Assembly (NCBI GenBank): GCA_009767595.1
Contig: VSDK01020649.1
Location: 197,504-261,503, forward strand
DNA from: Symbiodinium kawagutii
Lineage: Eukaryota; Sar; Dinophyceae; Suessiales; Symbiodiniaceae
DNA: 64,000 nucleotides
Direction of reading: 5' to 3'
In this document: positions 44,300-54,542 of the stretch, in pieces
Position numbering within the stretch: the stretch's first letter is position 1
How the letters are laid out: each line of letters opens with the position of its first letter
Notes under the pieces: model-generated
Databases searched by the model: none
Seen by the model: only the letters and a program-made list of their open reading frames with translations
Told to the model about the DNA's origin: nothing
Program-made: the position numbers and the translations under genes

Positions 44300-45776
44300 T
44301 GTGGTGGCTTGCTAAGCTTGCCAGGCAAAAGCAGCGATGCCGCGGCAAAATCCTCCAGCAATGTTTGAGTCCTCAGCACTTCGATGCGCTCGTTTTTGTG
44401 GTGGACTTTTGATCAGCAAGTGACCAGGGTACCTCAAAACAAGTCATGTTTCATGATGTTTCATGGTTGTTGAGGGAGTTTCGTTTGGCTGTTATTTTTT
44501 TGCACTGTTGGACCAAGCATACGCATTGTCTCGCTTGTTAGATTGGTTGGTCTGATGCGGGAGCTTCAGGAAATGGGACCCAAGGATTGGATTCCGCACT
44601 GACTTAGTGCATCCTTTGTAGCCTCAGACCTTGGTCCAGTATGGTTTTGCAATGCAATAGCCATAGCTGTTACATCGTTAGTTTCAAAACATCGTACTGT
44701 AACAAAACCTGTTTCGACATACAGAAAGATAATTTTGGGGCATGTGGCAAGACAGGATGATCAGATGTCATGTATGGTTCAGGCACGAAACAGAACATTA
44801 TCTTGCTATTTCATGCTGAATCATGACGACACACAGGTGCACTTTCACTGGGAACTGTTGTGGATGGGTTATAAGCAAAGCATCATAAGAACTGGCAATA
44901 GGTGAATATCTCAATCATCAAGATCTACTCTGTTCATTTTAGGATGTTTAGTTGGGATGCATAGGTTTGCCCCAGACCTACATGATCCATGGTTTCCAGC
45001 CGTTGTCAAGTGCGCCCATTGGGTTGTGAGCCTCGCTCTCGGCCTCCTGCTTGTCACTTTTTCTGCAGAAACTTTCTTCAAAGCCTCTGTTTTCTGGAAG
45101 AGCTTTGCTATATGAAATCTGGAGCACAAGCTGTGTAGAAGATGTTGTTCAAAGGCTCTGAAGTGTTAATCAAGCTCACCGTCTCTTGTAAAAACATTGG
45201 CACGTACACACCACTTGCATAAGAGTTGCGCCATGTGAAAGCTTTGTCTTGCAAACAAAGTAACCCTTTGCTTAGTCAAGTCTATAGTCTTTTGTGTGTG
45301 TGTGTAAACTCTTTGGCGGGAAAACAATGCTGTAGGTCTCAAAGCTCTCAGATCAGTTTTGCTGTGCGAAAAAACCACTATTGCCCAGAAAAAGTTTTCA
45401 CAGAACACGAACAGACAAATCATTCAGGTATACGCAGCTGTACACACGTGAAACAGAATGTAGCGCCTGCAAAACAGAAAAAGCAATCGCAAAACGATTC
45501 CACCTCGGGAAAAGCTAAAACTGTGTTGTGAGAGCAGGTTTGTCAGTAAGAGTCCTCCTTACAAGCTGTGAGGAAGGATAGAAGAAGAGAAGAGGAAAGG
45601 AAGAGGAGAGCAGATAGATTCAGATAGATAGAGACCAAAAGGACAAGTACGATGAACGGGGAAACACATCATATGAGGTGCAATGGAGGCAGGTGCGAGT
45701 GGGGGCTTGAAGCGGAAATCCTAGCCGAAACAACAGTTGCCAAGGCCGCCTCCCGCGAAGGCGGCAGCGGGGCAGT
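44300..45776. other. No gene recognised
   Basis: Unique, moderately AT-rich DNA. 45226-45531 is open on plus for 101 codons and 45166-45423 on minus for 85, neither with a domain. 45570-45640 is purine-rich (GAAGAGGAAAGGAAGAGGAG). Confidence 0.35.
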
Positions 45777-45878
45777 GGCAGTTTCTCAAGTTATAGGGCA
45801 CCCTTAAATCATCGAATCGGGGTCATTTACAATAAAAACCAACCATTTTAAGGGGTCCCCTACGGCTTAAGAATCCCC
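45777..45878. mobile_element. Family 1 MITE-like element, copy 14
   Basis: Left GGCAGTTTCTCAAGTTATAG, GGCACCCTTAAATCATCGAA, right GGGGTCCCCTACGGCTTAAG. Right terminus damaged. Confidence 0.85.
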
Positions 45879-46273
45879 AACAGTGTGATTCATGATGGTG
45901 GCTTGTGGTTTGTGCCGGCCAAGTGTGGTTGATTAATTGCGGTTTCTCACCAACCAGCTAAAGCCGGAGATTTGGTTACTGTTGGTGATGACTCGTCAAT
46001 TGTCATCGACTTATTGTCATTAGTACTAAAATGTATTAAATCAGCAGGATATCAACAGGTATCGGTATCAACAGTAATTAACCATCCAGAATGACCATTA
46101 TTGAATGTCCACAGTTGTTAAGTACTCACAAGCCATTGATTTGTTTCCAACACTTGGCACGATCGCTTTGTTTGGTGGTTGGGGGTGTCCCTATTTATGG
46201 ATAGCCCGAAGTTGAAACAATGGTACAATGAATTGAATATTACACAGTTGAAACACGCTGTTGTTGCTTGCAG

Positions 46274-46983
46274 TTGTTTGAATCTTTTGTGCGGATCGAT
46301 TCGGTAAACTTTCGTAGAAAGATGTCAGTTTGTCAATGTCACGGAAGGTTTCTCGATGGCAGGATTTCAGAAGCTGCCTGCATCACCCATGCTGAAAACG
46401 ACCCCAGGGACTTTCAGTTCAATATGTGGCCCGATGATGGCCTGATGGGTCGGGGTGACCCCAATGGCTATGCACTGCCAACCATGGGACACAAATGGGA
46501 ATTGTCAGTCCCATTCCTGAACTACATGGGTGAGTTGTTGCCGAGGTTTTCGAGCTTTATCATCCCATTATCCCCCATTATCACCGAATCCCAAGGACTA
46601 TCAGTCATCACCGCGGGATGATCAACCGCCGGTGGATTGGTGACGGCTTCAGGCAGTGAGTCAACCGATGCCACCAGCGCGAGGCAGGGCAGAGCCCATG
46701 GTGGCACGAAGAACGACTGCGTGCAGTGACGACTGTAATGGTTGCTATGTCCGTATGTGGTAGGAGCCGTTGACAAATAGAAGTTATAACTCCATCGATC
46801 GTGGGACTTATAACCACTGGTGATTGGTTTTTTGTTGCAATTCCAAGCAGTTTACTGCTTAGCGGTGATGCCTTGCTCTCCGGTGACCATGTGGGGACCA
46901 GGTTGGATCCAGACGTGTCCAGGCTCTACCAAGGTGACACGCCAGACTTAAATGAAGAGTTTCTAAAACTCACTGGGTTTTGA
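46274..46983 (+). CDS. Candidate three-exon gene end, unidentified product
   Basis: Exon a, 46274-46529: a good acceptor (GTTGTTGCTTGCAG) and a consensus donor (ATGG then GTGAGT). It reads LFESFVRIDSVNFRRKMSVC, QCHGRFLDGRISEAACITHA, ENDPRDFQFNMWPDDGLMGR, GDPNGYALPTMGHKWELSVP, FLNYM and leaves one base. Exon b, from 46653 after GACGGCTTCAG: the phase fits, giving GSESTDATSARQGRAHGGTK, NDC, ending near 46720. Exon c, from about 46848 after TTTTTTGTTGCAATTCCAAG: SLLLSGDALLSGDHVGTRLD, PDVSRLYQGDTPDLNEEFLK, LTGF and TGA at 46981-46983. The b-to-c donor is not settled. Residue use is strongly protein-like, but I recognise no family. The 5' part of the gene is not located. Confidence 0.55.
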
Positions 46984-48184
46984 GGCTCTCAACCTTGACC
47001 GCCGCACAGCACATCTTAAGTCGGCAAGAACCACGGACCGGTGGTAATTATAGAGATGATTTACAAGGTATTTGCATTGATTCTCATTGCTGGGTTCAAT
47101 GACCACATTGAGATGCCAGTACTTAAAGTGGACCTGCACCCACTATGACCATCCAATGGCACCATTTGCTGTCGTTAGAATAGATTGAAATACCTGGAAG
47201 TTTGCCTTGGGTATTTGTTGGAGTCACACAATTCTTATGCATTTTCCACTGTTCGAATCACTTAGGTTTGGATTCACCAGGGTTAATCGGTTAATCAGCC
47301 ACGGCTATATTCACATCAGCCCCAACTTGGGTTGCTCCCCCAACTACAGACCGGCAGCTATTTGTGGAGTCCGGAAGTCTCTGTCATTCAGCCTTCAATG
47401 ATTTCAATGCAGTTTGATTCCATGTCCATTGAATAAAACGATAAGTAAATCAACCTACCTACATATACAAACAGCAACCATCAAACAACATCAACCCAGC
47501 ACAGTAAAGACCAACAATAGGTCATGGTACCACCAACATCCCCCAAGCACAGTAAAGCGCGGTGACCAAATCCTGGGATAGTTGTGGATCATCTCACAAG
47601 GTGGCACCTGTTAAGGTTTTCGACCTCCAGAGGGGACCATTCTGAAGCATTGATCCATTCTTGAGCAGAACTTCCTGAGCATTGATCCTCCAGAAGTTTG
47701 CTTATGTTTGCGTGGTAGTTTCTAACCATCCTTCATCTGAATCATTTTGATAAAAAGAACTTAGAAGAACCCATGAATCCTTTTTGCGGTTCCAAAAGTT
47801 GGCTCGAGAAACCTATCTATCCATGTCATGAAACCTAGCAATGGAAATGGCTGAAGTTTGCTTATTATTAATATGGGTATGAATCCTTTTGCTGATGTTT
47901 GCGCTTGGTTTCATGGCATGATTCATGGTGCTCGGGGGACCATGGTCCGCCGACCAGCCGCCGAGATCAGCCACCCGCGCGGCCCCTCACGGTGATGGCC
48001 TCGGACGCACAACGAGTCGAGTCTATCAGCCTGGTAGGTTGATAAGCTAAGTTGGGTCATAAGGAGGGGAACTACCAGGCAAATGGTAGATGTAACTTTA
48101 TAATTAGATGGTTTATAGAAATGATCATGGTTTGATTATCAATAGGGGATGAGTTCACTAAGAGAGGGATTTACCAACTATACA
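46984..48184. other. Spacer, one GC-rich island
   Basis: 47935-48025 is GC-rich (frame GDHGPPTSRRDQPPARPLTV on plus), possibly an exon. The rest is AT-rich unique DNA without a recognisable gene. Confidence 0.3.
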
Positions 48185-48186
48185 TG

Positions 48187-48295
48187 GTGGTTTCTCAAGT
48201 CATAGGTGACCTCCCAAGTTATGGCAGGTTTATTAGTACAAATGAGTCCTAGTAATGGATGATTTGGGGTTACCCCTATGACTTGAGAACCCCCC
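48187..48295. mobile_element. Family 1 MITE-like element with 5-bp target duplication
   Basis: Left GTGGTTTCTCAAGTCATAGG, interior GGTTTATTAGTACAAATGAG, GGATGATTTGGGGTTACCCC, right TATGACTTGAGAACCCCCC. Flanked by ACATG at 48182-48186 and 48296-48300. The terminal pair is long (CTCAAGTCATAGG / CCTATGACTTGAG). Confidence 0.9.
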
Positions 48296-48505
48296 ACATG
48301 GAACTCACTAGCATGAACCGACACACATTACTGTACGTGAGCACATGGGTATGATAACACATGTGATGTGTCTTCCGGATCACCGATGTGTTTATTCCCT
48401 GAAGAGAGACTGATCCAGGAGGGCTGGCAAAACAAGTGAGGAATGTCCAGTCACAGGTTCAAGGTACATCCAGTGGCGATGGATACCAACAAAAACAGCG
48501 AAATG

Positions 48506-48605
48506 GGGGTCTCTCAAAGTAGGGTACTCGAAAAATGGTTGGTTTATTGTTATAGATGATTACGACAAGGATGATTTGGGGGTACTCCCATTTTAAGAAA
48601 CCCCT
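48506..48605. mobile_element. Family 1 MITE-like element with 5-bp target duplication
   Basis: Left GGGGTCTCTCAAAGTAGGGT, interior GGTTGGTTTATTGTTATAGA, GGATGATTTGGGGGTACTCC, right CATTTTAAGAAACCCCT. Flanked by AAATG at 48501-48505 and 48606-48610. 100 bp. Confidence 0.9.
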
Positions 48606-49204
48606 AAATGATGCTCATAAGGGCCAATGTTGGTTTTTTGACGACCACTGCCACATACATGTTATTTATTCCTCCACAACACTCATAAGTATAGATGTAC
48701 AATGATGTACATATTCATGTGTTACGTATTCATATCTCTCGCAATACTGCAATTGCTGCTACCATTTTGCTGACCGACTCTACTGACTGCAGCCCTGTGT
48801 ACAGGAAACATCATGTGAGGTGTGTTTGGTGAAGCGCTGATTCTCGTCCCACTGGTCAGTTCAGTATGAACATCCGAATCCCTATATATGTAGACATATC
48901 TGTAACACATATACTTGCATTATATTTGACCCGATGCTTCCAGTTGCCATTACAACAGGTAACCAGTTGGTTTCTACCATTGTTGTTTGGGGTTGGTTGC
49001 CTACTATAATGGTGGAAGCATCGGGTAATTGAATGAACGCAGAGATGTGAACAAATGGTAATTGTATGAACACAGAGATATGAACCAACATAGCTACTAC
49101 TCAGGTTTTAGATATGTAAAAAACCTGAACAACCCTTTTTGTAGATATGTAAAAGACCTGCACGAACACAGAGATTGGACTGCTAGAGAGATCCGGTTCG
49201 CGAG

Positions 49205-49272
49205 GTGGATCAGTTGTTGGCAGAGCCGGAGATTCCCATCCCGGTCCCGTCGCCCGGCGCAGGGGGCCCCAG
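49205..49272 (+). CDS. Candidate exon, Pro-rich, unidentified
   Basis: After GGTTCGCGAG the plus frame reads VDQLLAEPEIPIPVPSPGAG, GPR. GC-rich island. Short and Pro-rich, of the kind seen between folded domains. No partner exon identified with certainty (see 49795). Confidence 0.35.
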
Positions 49273-49562
49273 GGGTGCAAGGGGTTGTTGCTTGTGGCTA
49301 TTGTATCGGTATCAAGATCTGTATGGATCTATTTGGATCCATAGATCTAGGAATAGATGCTGTTATATGGCAAAATGTGTGTGCTTATATAGATATACAA
49401 CTGCTTGCTATGGGTGAAGTGCTGTGAGATGGTTGGGTACCCTGAGACCCCCAAAGGAGCTGCCAGGTGCCAGCCTTTCTGAGTGGCAACGGCTTCCCAA
49501 CACTCTTTGCCGGCTGTGAATCAGTTGCACCAGCCAGTTGAGTCAAAATGTTAAGCGGATAG

Positions 49563-49565
49563 ATT

Positions 49566-49596
<31 letters not shown>

Positions 49597-49715
49597 CATA
49601 TTTATATTTGCATTTACATATACATATACACATACATATATATATACATATACACATACATACATATATATATATACATACATATATATATATATAGTAT
49701 ACATATATATATATA
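49563..49715. repeat. (TA)n/(TACATA)n microsatellite
   Basis: About 150 bp of TATATA and TACATATACA units. No coding meaning. Confidence 0.95.
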
Positions 49716-49794
49716 CAGCGCGTCCCCCTTCAAAGGGATATGTGGATCATAAGAACCAGTATCCACACTTGCCATGACGCTGATGGCATCTCAG

Positions 49795-49904
49795 GTGCAA
49801 GACGCCATTGCCTCTGTCTTCAATAGCCTGTCTCTGGAGCGCCGCGCTGCAGTTCCCTGTGCAGTTCCCGGTGCGAGTGGTGAGCCTTTGGCATCTCCGA
49901 GAGC
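49795..49904 (+). CDS. Candidate exon, unidentified
   Basis: After ATGGCATCTCAG the plus frame reads VQDAIASVFNSLSLERRAAV, PCAVPGASGEPLASPRADW. GC-rich, with a helical start and a small-residue linker. It could follow the exon at 49205 on the same strand. The 3' end is not fixed. The minus strand is open too, less protein-like. Confidence 0.4.
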
Positions 49905-50149
49905 GGATTGGCATGAACCAACCAACAAATGGGTACTGGTTGGTGGTTTTAACCATGGTCAATAGTGGTAAATAATAGGAGAGATCATAAGTAACAATAG
50001 TGCTTAGACAAATACCGGTTGGTGGTTTTAAACATGTTCCACGCAACCCGGACGTTCGTCCACACCCATAAAGCGGCACTGCAATAGATGATGTTGTGCG
50101 AGGTCAAGTTGGCTCGGAGGAGTTGCAAAAACTCTGGCAATACGCAGTG

Positions 50150-50240
50150 ATTTATGGTTTAGGTTTTTTGGGTTTTGGTTTTAGGGTTTTTGGGCTTTTT
50201 GGTTTTAGGCTTAGGGTTCTAGGGTTTAAGTTTTAAGGTT
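50150..50240. repeat. TTTAGGG-like degenerate tract
   Basis: GGTTTAGGTTTTTTGGG, GGTTTTAGGGTTTTTGGGC, GGTTTTAGGCTTAGGGTTCT, AGGGTTTAAG: interstitial telomere-like sequence in the TTTAGGG orientation, heavily decayed. Confidence 0.65.
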
Positions 50241-50535
50241 CGAGAACTCAGAAGCTTAAAAACAATGGCCTTGCGAAGGAATTGGAGCGTTGGGAAATTT
50301 GGCACAGCCAATGATGGCAGGTAGATCTCTGGGCGCCGGGGCCTTGTTTGTCCCCACAGAATCGAGGTTTTTGGCACGAGCCAATAGAGAATGCACTGGA
50401 TGAATTTCGACGACAAAAAAAGTGCTACTCAAAACACGATCCCATATGATCTTGTCCCCGAAAAATATGGGCTATCCTCAACGATCCATGGGCCGGTCCT
50501 CATCCACCAGGCACCAGGCCTGTCCCGCTCGACAG

Positions 50536-50616
50536 GACAATATCCCCGAGAAGGTGGACCAGCTGCAACGAGCAGTCGGAAGCGCTCAGCTGTTTTTTCC
50601 CATGTCGGATGAGTGA
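50536..50616 (+). CDS. Candidate final exon, unidentified
   Basis: After CGCTCGACAG the plus frame reads DNIPEKVDQLQRAVGSAQLF, FPMSDE then TGA at 50614-50616. It has a helical heptad-like start (VDQLQRAVGSAQL). The frame upstream is open as well, so the acceptor is not proved. Confidence 0.4.
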   Translation, partial: DNIPEKVDQLQRAVGSAQLFFPMSDE

Positions 50617-50789
50617 CCATGGCTTTCATGCAGGGGACGTGATAACTTGAAGGGTGTGATGATATTAGTTGCAAACCATCAGTCAATGATAGCCATCATT
50701 TAGATAACAAGTAATATCAGAGATGATCAAAGCTGGTTGATATACATCCGTTTGATAAACACCAGTTGTTGTCAACCGTTTTCAGCCAA

Positions 50790-51318
50790 GATAATATTAT
50801 CTTATCTAAGTTTGAAGTAGGTGCTTGATATTGATGCTTGAACATGGTACGCAGGATTGGTACGAGGGTTTGGTGCAGCGCTATGGTGCGGTACGGGATG
50901 TTGGTGCGGTGCACTGGTGCGCTGGTGCGGTACGCTGGTGCGGTGCGCGGTACGATGGTGCGGTGCGCTGGTACGCCGACCCGCACCACCGTTCCGTACC
51001 ACATTAAGGGGGGGGCGAAGGGGGGAGCGCTCCTGTCGGCTAATAATACTTTTAGTCTTGGTGCTGTGAAGCGCCCCCCCCCTTCGCCCCCCCCTTAATG
51101 TGGTACAGGACGGTGGTGCGGGTCGGCGTACCAGCGCACCGCACCACCGCACCAGCGTACCGCACCACCGCACCGCACCAGCGCACCAGTGCACCGCACC
51201 AGCGCACCAGTGTAGCGCACCAGCGTACCGCACTAGCGCACCACCCCCCCGCCCCTCACGCGCAGCACATTACGGAAACCACCGAAGCACCTACTTTGAA
51301 CCTAGCTAAATATTATCA
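50790..51318. mobile_element. Foldback (long inverted-repeat) element
   Basis: Two arms of about 235 bp in inverted orientation around a core of about 45 bp (51027-51072). Outer ends: AAGTTTGAAGTAGGTGCT and AGCACCTACTTTGAACCT. Middle: irregular arrays of GGTGCG/GGTACG words, with the complement on the right. Inner ends: GTACCACATTAAGGGGGGGG then CGAAGGGGGG, and the complement CCCCTTCGCCCCCCCC, TTAATGTGGTAC. The inner 70 bp are nearly perfect, while the arrays differ in unit number. It is non-coding; the open frames are Ala/Arg/Thr/His-rich products of the hexamers. It could fold into a very long hairpin. The outer target site is not resolved. Confidence 0.8.
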
Positions 51319-52895
51319 ACCATTTTCACATATCATTTGTGTGCGAAGATTCTTACCTGGTCTCTGAGAGGCTATGACAAACCCTTTGAAATTCTGATTC
51401 CGCCAGCAGTGCTTCACACCAACTCGCTTTTCTGGTGCATGTTGAAACATTTCCTACGCATTTTTGGGATCGCGATAGGGAGTATATTGCAAGCGTTGAT
51501 GGGGCTATTACTATGGGAACCCCTGTTGGAAAACCCTACCAACATTTTTCAACCAACCAGTCTAAGGGGAATGACCGTAGGTCTTGGGCAATGCAGCAAG
51601 TCCAGTGTCAAGGTTTGTCTTCTCTGTTTGAAAGTCCCCGAGGCAGCAGAAAACTCACTCATTCCAAACTTGTGCACCCAAAACTGCTGCTTTACCCAGC
51701 AAGAGACTTGGAATTTGTGGAGTCCTTTGTGACTTGGATGTGCCTGTCACTGTAGGTTGGACAGAACGACTACCAGTGGCTATGCTACTACACCGTGAGT
51801 CGACGTGCTGCAAGGGAGGCGCCTGGTTAGAGTTGGATGGGTGGAAAAGTTCCAGAACTTGTCGGTACTAAACCCGCAATTTGTTCGGCCATTGATTGTA
51901 CCTTCCGGATCCTTCCGGTCGAAAATGCCAATGTAGGACATGATTTGTTGCTATGTTCAGGAGCCAAAGAATAGACATGATGTTGCTTCTGCTCTTCCCT
52001 ACAAACACGCGTGCAGACCAACAGACAGACAGAGACGGATAGACATACCGACAGAGCGATGACAGACTTTGAAAGTTGAAACTCCCTGTTTGGCAGGTTT
52101 TGTCACCGCCATGGTGCATATAACCTACACAACATTTTCTCCTGTTAGAGTGTTCCAATATCCAAATATCACTGACCTCATTCCTTCACTCAGCCAACAA
52201 GACCTGCCAGGCCAACTTCCACCAGCACTACATCACCTTCTTCAACGCTTGCCGTGACAAGAAGAATCTCTTCCACAGGGTGAGCTGTCGAAGCTGATCA
52301 GCTGGTTGCGGTCCACTGATTTTTGGAGGGCCAGTCTGCCGAGCACCTGGATTTTAACCGCCTCAACCGTTTTTATCCATGTTTTCCCGGTCATTTCCCG
52401 GTCATTTCCCGGTGGTTTCCCTCATTTCATATTGGGTGTCAATCATTTTCAGTCTGATGGCTCCTCTGTCATGAGCAGTACCGACAGTGTTGAATGATGC
52501 TGCTAATTTATACTTTGTGGTACATCTTCGTGGTAGATCTTGGTCAGTTTTTGCTTGATCGTTAGGTGGTGCTCCACAGTTGCTCGATCCACTTTTCAAT
52601 GACAAGCAAAATACCCAGAATCAGCACATTTCGACCGTATAAATGGAATCATCGCTTATTCGGCTCACCTATCAATGCCTTTGATGACAAGCAAGCACCA
52701 ACTGCATCTAAAGGGGTCTACCGTATACTGTCGTTGTCTAGTGCTTGTCAACCATTGCTTATCATGTCCAAGCATAGACAGCAACCAATTTTTAGGGCTA
52801 ATGGGTGGACACTCCGAACACGTGCCTGGTATTTTTGGTGTTTCCCTGCATTCTGCACTGCAAAACTGTCATCTGAAATGGGAAAATAACAGAAA
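51319..52895. other. Upstream flank of the retrotransposon, no gene recognised
   Basis: 51337-51755 is open on plus in two frames (131 and 106 codons), and 52566-52889 in another. Residues are mixed and no domain is seen. A tandem TCATTTCCCGG triplet lies at 52390-52416. Confidence 0.3.
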
Positions 52896-52941
52896 TGAGA
52901 GAGATGAGAGAGAGAGAGACAGACAGACAGATAGATAATAG
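52896..52941. repeat. (GAGA)(CAGA)(TAGA) microsatellite at the insertion site
   Basis: Purine-rich simple repeat that ends directly at the left boundary of the retrotransposon. The right flank continues with a (GGAT)n repeat at 59152, so the element sits inside simple-sequence DNA. Confidence 0.9.
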
Positions 52942-53008
52942 ATGTTTGGAGTTGACTCATGAATGATAGAATGGGAGTGCCAATGCCGCCGATTACTCTC
53001 AAGGTCGG
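52942..53008 (+). repeat. Split direct repeat A1 (left end)
   Basis: 67 bp starting ATGTTTGGAGTTGACTCATG and ending TACTCTCAAGGTCGG. Same as A2 at 58884-58950. Contains three ATGs, one of which (52963) is in frame with the first ORF. Confidence 0.95.
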
Positions 53009-53022
53009 AAAGGGGATCGGCC

Positions 53023-53334
53023 ATGGAGGCGCACCTTAGTGTGGCAGCGATTGCCGTTGCCGCAGGGTGGTTTCTCCGAGGCCCCTCGAGCCCTTCACCG
53101 GCTCCAGCACTGCCAGGCCCCTGTCACTGCCACTGCGATTGTTCCTGTGCTGACTCGAAAGACTCTGGCATTGCGTGGCTGCTTCTGGGCTTGGTGATCC
53201 TTGGGCTGGCTGGGGCGGCTTTTTGGTGGTGCTCACGGTCAAAAGAGCTGGTGTTCAAAACCCCAGTTGGTACCCCAAAGGGAGGAAAAGGTGTTCACGG
53301 AGTTTCTGGGCGCTTTTTGCCTCTTACACAATGA
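53023..53334 (+). CDS. Retrotransposon ORF1a: small Cys/His-rich membrane protein
   Basis: 103 residues from ATG 53023, chosen because of its good context (GGCCATGG); an in-frame ATG at 52963 inside repeat A1 would add 20 residues. There is a hydrophobic N-terminus (residues about 5-18, VAAIAVAAGWFL), a Pro/Ser-rich stretch, a compact CHCHCDCSC motif around residue 35, and a clear transmembrane segment (about 50-70, IAWLLLGLVILGLAGAAFWW), then a basic tail. Its function is not known to me. A membrane anchor or a metal-binding accessory to Gag are possible. Its stop (TGA 53332-53334) overlaps the ATG of the next ORF in an ATGA tetranucleotide. Confidence 0.55.
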   Translation: MEAHLSVAAIAVAAGWFLRGPSSPSPAPALPGPCHCHCDCSCADSKDSGIAWLLLGLVILGLAGAAFWWCSRSKELVFKTPVGTPKGGKGVHGVSGRFLPLTQ

Positions 53335-54542
53335 TAGCAGGAGGACTAGCATTGTTGAATTATGGCGAGAGGGGTCCAGTGTGGCATTCTCGTGCTTTGC
53401 TAGCATGTGCTGGTGGCGACGATTGGGCTATCCTCACGCCGGATTTGGACGTCTATATCGAGACGATGTCCCCGGGGAACCCTGACCTCATTGGCTTTCA
53501 CTATTGTGGAATCAATGGAGCTATCCCTGCACATATTGACCCCAACCATGTGTATGCCTTTCGTCCTCTCACTCCTGCAGAGCTTGGAGCCTTCAGGGTC
53601 CAGGGCGAGGTCATGGCAGCAGCAGCTGTTGCTGCAGCGGGAGGGGCCCCATTGCCAGCTGCAGCGCCTGCAGGTGGATTGCCAGCTGCTGTGCCAGCAG
53701 CTGCCGTGCCTCCTCCAGGAGTTCTGGGAGCAGGACCTGTGCCTGCTGCAGCAGCTGCAGCCGGAGCGGTGGTGGATACATGGGTAGCACTTGAGTCACT
53801 GGGTAGGTACAAGAAGGGTGACATGGTTGTACGAGACCCCAATCCTCTTCCTGCTGGTCATCAAGTTTGTGGAGATCATGGGATTTTACCGGTTGATGCT
53901 GGGGCTATCTTTATCAAGAAGATCAAGTTCGATGAGTTGGCATCATATAAGCTTGAAGATCTGCGAGTGCTGCCTGTGGTGTTTGATTCACAGGGTACTC
54001 GTCGCAGAGAGTTTGCCTCCGCTCTTGCAGAGATGAGTGATGCTGTGCCAGTTGGAGGAGGTCTTCAGTTGGCAGGGCCTCCAACGGTCTTGTCCATTTT
54101 CAAGGACCTCAGGGATCAGGCCTTCACTCCAAGCACCTTCCATGAGCATTGGGTCAGGACGACCGAATTGCCAAGGGGAGACAGGAGCATTTATGAGCAC
54201 GAGTGTTTGAGCAGGATCCTTGATGCGATGGTGATGGTGGATCAGATGAATGCTCCAGCTTTGCAATCAGCTGAACTCATATGCCGGCGACTTCAAGTCA
54301 TTCGTGAAGCTCATCGAATTTCACCAGGACAGCCAGACTACAGCTCCTCCGATGTCATGATGGGATGGAAGTACAAGCGCCAGGGAGCTGGCATAGACAC
54401 CACCCTTGCCGCTCATGTGGCAAATGAGTTGAAGAACGAGGCTGCCACAGCCAAGGAATCCAGGAAAGCCAGGGAAGAGGCTGCTGCCCGCCGCAAAGGA
54501 CGCAACGCCAAGAAAGCGTCCGAAGGCGGGGGAGAAGGATGA
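53331..54542 (+). CDS. Retrotransposon ORF1b: Gag-like protein
   Basis: 403 residues from ATG 53331, which overlaps the previous stop (ATGA). The frame is open further upstream, but without an ATG. The N-terminal 90 residues look folded (for example DDWAILTPDLDVYIETMSPG). Then comes an Ala/Pro/Gly-rich linker (about 95-160), a second globular part (VDTWVALESLGRYKKGDMVV onward, about 165-350), and a highly charged Lys/Arg/Glu tail (KESRKAREEAAARRKGRNAK). Position as the ORF before RT and the basic tail fit a Gag-type nucleic-acid-binding protein. No zinc knuckle is seen. It ends at TGA 54540-54542, again overlapping the next ATG. Confidence 0.65.
   Translation: MIAGGLALLNYGERGPVWHSRALLACAGGDDWAILTPDLDVYIETMSPGNPDLIGFHYCGINGAIPAHIDPNHVYAFRPLTPAELGAFRVQGEVMAAAAVAAAGGAPLPAAAPAGGLPAAVPAAAVPPPGVLGAGPVPAAAAAAGAVVDTWVALESLGRYKKGDMVVRDPNPLPAGHQVCGDHGILPVDAGAIFIKKIKFDELASYKLEDLRVLPVVFDSQGTRRREFASALAEMSDAVPVGGGLQLAGPPTVLSIFKDLRDQAFTPSTFHEHWVRTTELPRGDRSIYEHECLSRILDAMVMVDQMNAPALQSAELICRRLQVIREAHRISPGQPDYSSSDVMMGWKYKRQGAGIDTTLAAHVANELKNEAATAKESRKAREEAAARRKGRNAKKASEGGGEG

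Noticed and set aside
51098-51309. His/Thr/Ala-rich repeat ORFs
   Set aside because: Translation of GGTGCG/CGCACC hexamers in the foldback element.
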